Source: Anaerolineae bacterium CG2_30_58_95 (GTDB taxonomy: Bacteria > Chloroflexota > Anaerolineae > Anaerolineales > Villigracilaceae). Taken from it: a stretch of 14,431 nt of DNA. A model generated the notes under the pieces. That model worked only from the letters and a program-made list of their open reading frames with translations. It did not search any database and was not told where the DNA came from. The stretch spans positions 1-14,431 of the forward strand of contig MNXK01000089.1 in assembly GCA_001872165.1 (NCBI GenBank). The letters run 5' to 3'. Numbering within the stretch: position 1 is the stretch's first letter; each line of letters opens with the position of its first letter. The translations under genes were made by a program, and so were the position numbers. Shown piece after piece: positions 14,356 through 14,431 of the stretch.

Positions 14356-14431
14356 TGGTTGCTGACTGCGCAACCACTTTGGTTGCTGACTGCGCAACCA
14401 CTTTGGTTGCTGACTGCGCAACCACTTTGGT
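14356..14431. repeat. 24-bp tandem hairpin array, cut by the window edge
   Basis: Three complete units start at 14356, 14380 and 14404, and a fourth begins at 14428. Each has the stem TGGTTGC with GCAACCA and the loop TGACTGC, spaced by CTT or a variant. On the minus strand the loop reads GCAGTCA, one base from the GCAGTCG loop of the units in the DUF4340 gene. The array continues outside the window, so its copy number is unknown. The units abut without variable spacers, so it is not a CRISPR array. Confidence 0.9.

Noticed and set aside
14150..14425. Minus-strand open frame with repeated VAQSATK peptides
   Set aside because: It is open because the 24-bp repeat has no stop in that frame, and it then runs through the GC-rich hairpin and the REP-like element. 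It has no credible start or conserved domain. It could be the tail of a gene outside the window, but nothing here supports that.
14356..14431. Possible CRISPR array at the right edge
   Set aside because: Units follow each other with a constant 24-bp period and no variable spacers, and no cas gene is present.

Overview
The window looks like chromosomal DNA of an uncultured member of the Chloroflexota, probably Anaerolineae. This is an inference from gene content. The signs are a lipoprotein with a long Thr/Pro-rich linker, a K+-independent membrane pyrophosphatase, a Gld-like ABC operon ending in a DUF4340 protein, and many small hairpin-forming dispersed repeats. No rRNA, tRNA, CRISPR array or classical insertion sequence was seen.

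Left part (1-4265, + strand). A full-length mutS carries an in-frame 15-bp tandem repeat plus an inverted partner (about 1295-1417) in a surface loop of the core domain. Just after mutS lies a two-gene toxin-antitoxin-like module (DUF433, DUF5615/PIN-like), and then a second copy of the last codons of mutS (3505-3564). The two copies differ only by synonymous changes over 16 codons. The module therefore appears to have been inserted at the 3' end of mutS together with a replacement tail. A DUF5674 gene and a small unknown gene follow in an overlapping pair. They probably sat directly behind mutS before the insertion.

Middle part (4266-7151, + strand). An FGE-sulfatase-fold lipoprotein without the catalytic cysteines is followed by a cytosolic FHA-GAF-class III cyclase signalling protein. 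The cyclase converges on hppA across a strong hairpin terminator.

Right part (7152-14431). hppA (- strand) and a four-gene ABC operon (+ strand: ATPase, six-helix permease, GldG-like auxiliary protein, DUF4340 protein) are transcribed divergently from two good sigma70-type promoters. The hppA leader holds a MITE-like 150-bp element and a near-perfect palindrome. The ABC leader holds a long C/G-rich inverted repeat that ends at the ribosome binding site. The region after the operon (13985-14431) has no convincing gene. It holds a REP/MITE-like repeat, a putative promoter, a GC-rich hairpin and the start of a 24-bp tandem hairpin array that runs off the window.

The most interesting signal is that this 24-bp hairpin unit also occurs, in opposite orientation and with a compensated stem base pair, inside the C-terminal coding region of the DUF4340 gene. 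The second is the toxin-antitoxin module bracketed by the mutS tail copies.
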